The notes beneath the pieces are model-generated. The model was not told the origin of the DNA. It saw nothing but the letters and a program-made list of their open reading frames with translations, and made no database searches. A stretch of DNA of 64,000 nt, taken from assembly GCA_903877135.1 (NCBI GenBank), contig CAIRCN010000038.1, positions 1 through 64,000 of the forward strand, read 5' to 3'. This document shows positions 62,788 to 64,000 of the stretch, one piece after another. Source of the DNA: an uncultured Opitutia bacterium (GTDB lineage Bacteria > Verrucomicrobiota > Verrucomicrobiia > Opitutales > Opitutaceae). The position numbers were made by a program, and so were the translations under genes. Positions within the stretch are counted from its first letter, which is position 1. Every line of letters starts with the position of its first letter.

Positions 62788-63674
62788 AAGCCTCCCGCTC
62801 CTTCTCCGAATGGACGCCGTGGCTCTTCCTCGCGCCCTACCTGCTGATCTTCGGCACCTTTGTCGCGTGGCCCCTCACGCGCTCGCTCGTCCTCGCCTTC
62901 GAGCAGACCTACGGCCCCAAGACCACTGCCTTCGTCGGCCTGCTGAATTTCCAATTCGTCCTGCACGACCCGCTCTTCTGGACCGCCGTGCGCAACACCG
63001 TCCTTTTCACGCTCGCCGCCGCCGTCACCCAGATCCCCGCCGCGCTCGGCCTTGCCCTCCTCCTCAACCGCCCCGACATCCGCGGCCGGCGCCTCTTTCG
63101 GCTGATCTTTTTCACCCCGTCGATCGTCGGCCTCGCCTTCGTTGCGATCATCTTCACACTCCTGCTCGAAAAACGCACCGGCTTCGTCAACAGCTCGCTG
63201 CACTCCCTGTTTCCCGTCTGGGACCCCGACTTCCCCTGGCTCGAATCCTACGTGATGCCCTCGCTCATCGCTGCCGCGCTCTGGCTCTCCGCCGGTTTCT
63301 ACATGGTCTATTTTCTCGCCGCGCTCCAAAACGTCCCCGCCGAACTGATCGACGCCGCCCACATCGACGGTGCCGGTCCCTGGCAGCGATTCCGCCACGT
63401 CACGCTCCCCGAAATCCGCCCGGTGCTCAACATCATCACGCTCCTCGTCGTCACCGGCAGCCTCCAACTCTTCGAACTGCCCTACCTGTTTTACAATGAC
63501 ACCGCCGGCAACGGCCCCGAGAACCACGCGCTCACCATCGTCACCTACCTCTACCAAACCGGCTTCCGCACTGGCGACCTCGGCTACGCCAGCGCCATCG
63601 GCTGGGTTCTCACCCTCGTGCTCGTCGGCTTCGCCCTGCTCCAGCGCCGCATGACGCAAAGGGGGGAGTCATGA
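62784..63674 (+). CDS. Sugar ABC transporter permease, MalF/UgpA type
   Basis: The protein has 296 residues with six membrane helices. It starts MKASRSFSEWTPWLFLAPYL, the classic opening of this family. The EAA motif that docks the ATPase is LIDAAHIDGAGPWQRFRHVT followed by LPEIRPVL. It forms the first half of the pore. It overlaps both the binding-protein gene and the second permease by four bases. Confidence 0.94.
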   Translation: MKASRSFSEWTPWLFLAPYLLIFGTFVAWPLTRSLVLAFEQTYGPKTTAFVGLLNFQFVLHDPLFWTAVRNTVLFTLAAAVTQIPAALGLALLLNRPDIRGRRLFRLIFFTPSIVGLAFVAIIFTLLLEKRTGFVNSSLHSLFPVWDPDFPWLESYVMPSLIAAALWLSAGFYMVYFLAALQNVPAELIDAAHIDGAGPWQRFRHVTLPEIRPVLNIITLLVVTGSLQLFELPYLFYNDTAGNGPENHALTIVTYLYQTGFRTGDLGYASAIGWVLTLVLVGFALLQRRMTQRGES

Positions 63675-64000
63675 GCCCCCGCCCCGGCGACCGCGCCTCC
63701 CTCACCAGCCGGCTGCTGATTTACGGTCTGCTGGTGGTCTTCGGCCTGATGACGCTCCTGCCCTTCATCTGGATGCTCTGCGCCTCAATCAAGACCAAGG
63801 GAGATTTCTACACCTCCCAATTTCTCCCGCCCGGCCATGGCTTCCTCGGCGTGGCGTGGGACCGGCTCACGCTCTCGCAATTCGCGCAGCTCTTCCGCGA
63901 CCTCCCCGTCGCCCGCGCCATGCTCAACTCCGTCTTTCTCGCCTCGGTCTGCAGCGTGGTCGCCACGCTGTGCTGCGCCGCCGGCGGCTACGGACTCGCC
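63671..64000 (+). CDS. Sugar ABC transporter permease, MalG/UgpE type (cut by window end)
   Basis: The first 110 residues are present. The opening RLLIYGLLVVFGLMTLLPFI and WMLCASIKTKGDFYTSQFLP with ARAMLNSVFLASVCSVVATL are typical of the second permease of oligosaccharide transporters. The EAA loop and remaining helices lie beyond the window. The ATG at 63671 overlaps the previous stop by four bases. The ATPase MsmX/UgpC-type partner is not in view. Confidence 0.93.
   Translation, partial: MSPRPGDRASLTSRLLIYGLLVVFGLMTLLPFIWMLCASIKTKGDFYTSQFLPPGHGFLGVAWDRLTLSQFAQLFRDLPVARAMLNSVFLASVCSVVATLCCAAGGYGLA

Overview
The window reads as chromosome of a GC-rich Gram-negative bacterium of the Verrucomicrobiota, most likely Opitutales/Opitutaceae. 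The main pointers are two secreted proteins ending in PEP-CTERM sorting tails, a secretin/TonB short (STN) domain protein beside an ECF-type sigma factor, many intergenic palindromic repeats, a UroD/MtbA-type methyltransferase and a glycoside-hydrolase-like gene next to a sugar ABC transporter. This is inferred from gene content, not from a marker gene.

Layout. 1-1.2 kb: no gene, then tRNA-Asp and tRNA-Arg. 1.2-2 kb: a Phd/VapC-type toxin-antitoxin pair with a palindromic operator. 2.3-10.5 kb: PEP-CTERM beta-propeller protein, an STN protein / ECF sigma / membrane regulator set, a PQQ-propeller protein, a lower-GC stretch with orphan small genes, and a sialidase-fold protein. 10.9-21.9 kb: AsmA-like giant protein, cobamide-methyltransferase-like protein, second PEP-CTERM protein, lone CBM48 protein, several orphans, YkgJ-type protein, ArsR/SRPBCC pair. 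22.3-25.8 kb: a large HisKA_2 sensor kinase plus response regulator, preceded by a decayed copy of the regulator's C-terminal domain. 25.9-36.7 kb: tRNA-Leu, pyrD, amino-acid permease, hemB, cysS, thrS. 36.8-41.5 kb: a complete four-enzyme hydroxyproline catabolic operon. 41.6-45.7 kb: amtB-glnK with a second P-II gene, then aspS.

45,848-53,835 is an integrative mobilizable element inserted in the tRNA-Cys gene. A 37-bp direct repeat (tRNA nucleotides 1-37) bounds it. A tyrosine integrase lies next to the intact tRNA, and paired arm-type repeats sit near each end. A leftward operon starts from a consensus sigma-70 promoter that overlaps a candidate oriT. It encodes a MobC-like protein, a MOB_P-type relaxase, a nested small gene, a membrane coiled-coil protein, an ATP-grasp-like protein, a PD-(D/E)XK nuclease-like protein and a truncated unknown protein, several joined by 4-8 base overlaps. 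No type IV secretion genes are present, so it would need a helper. The cargo block is the best candidate for an undescribed system here.

53.9-59.5 kb is a leftward operon: YceI protein, MacB-type ABC permease and ATPase, heme-copper-oxidase-like membrane subunit, and a large membrane protein fused to two cytochrome c domains. 59.7-64 kb holds a glycoside-hydrolase-like secreted protein and a sugar ABC transporter (binding protein, two permeases), the last cut by the window end.
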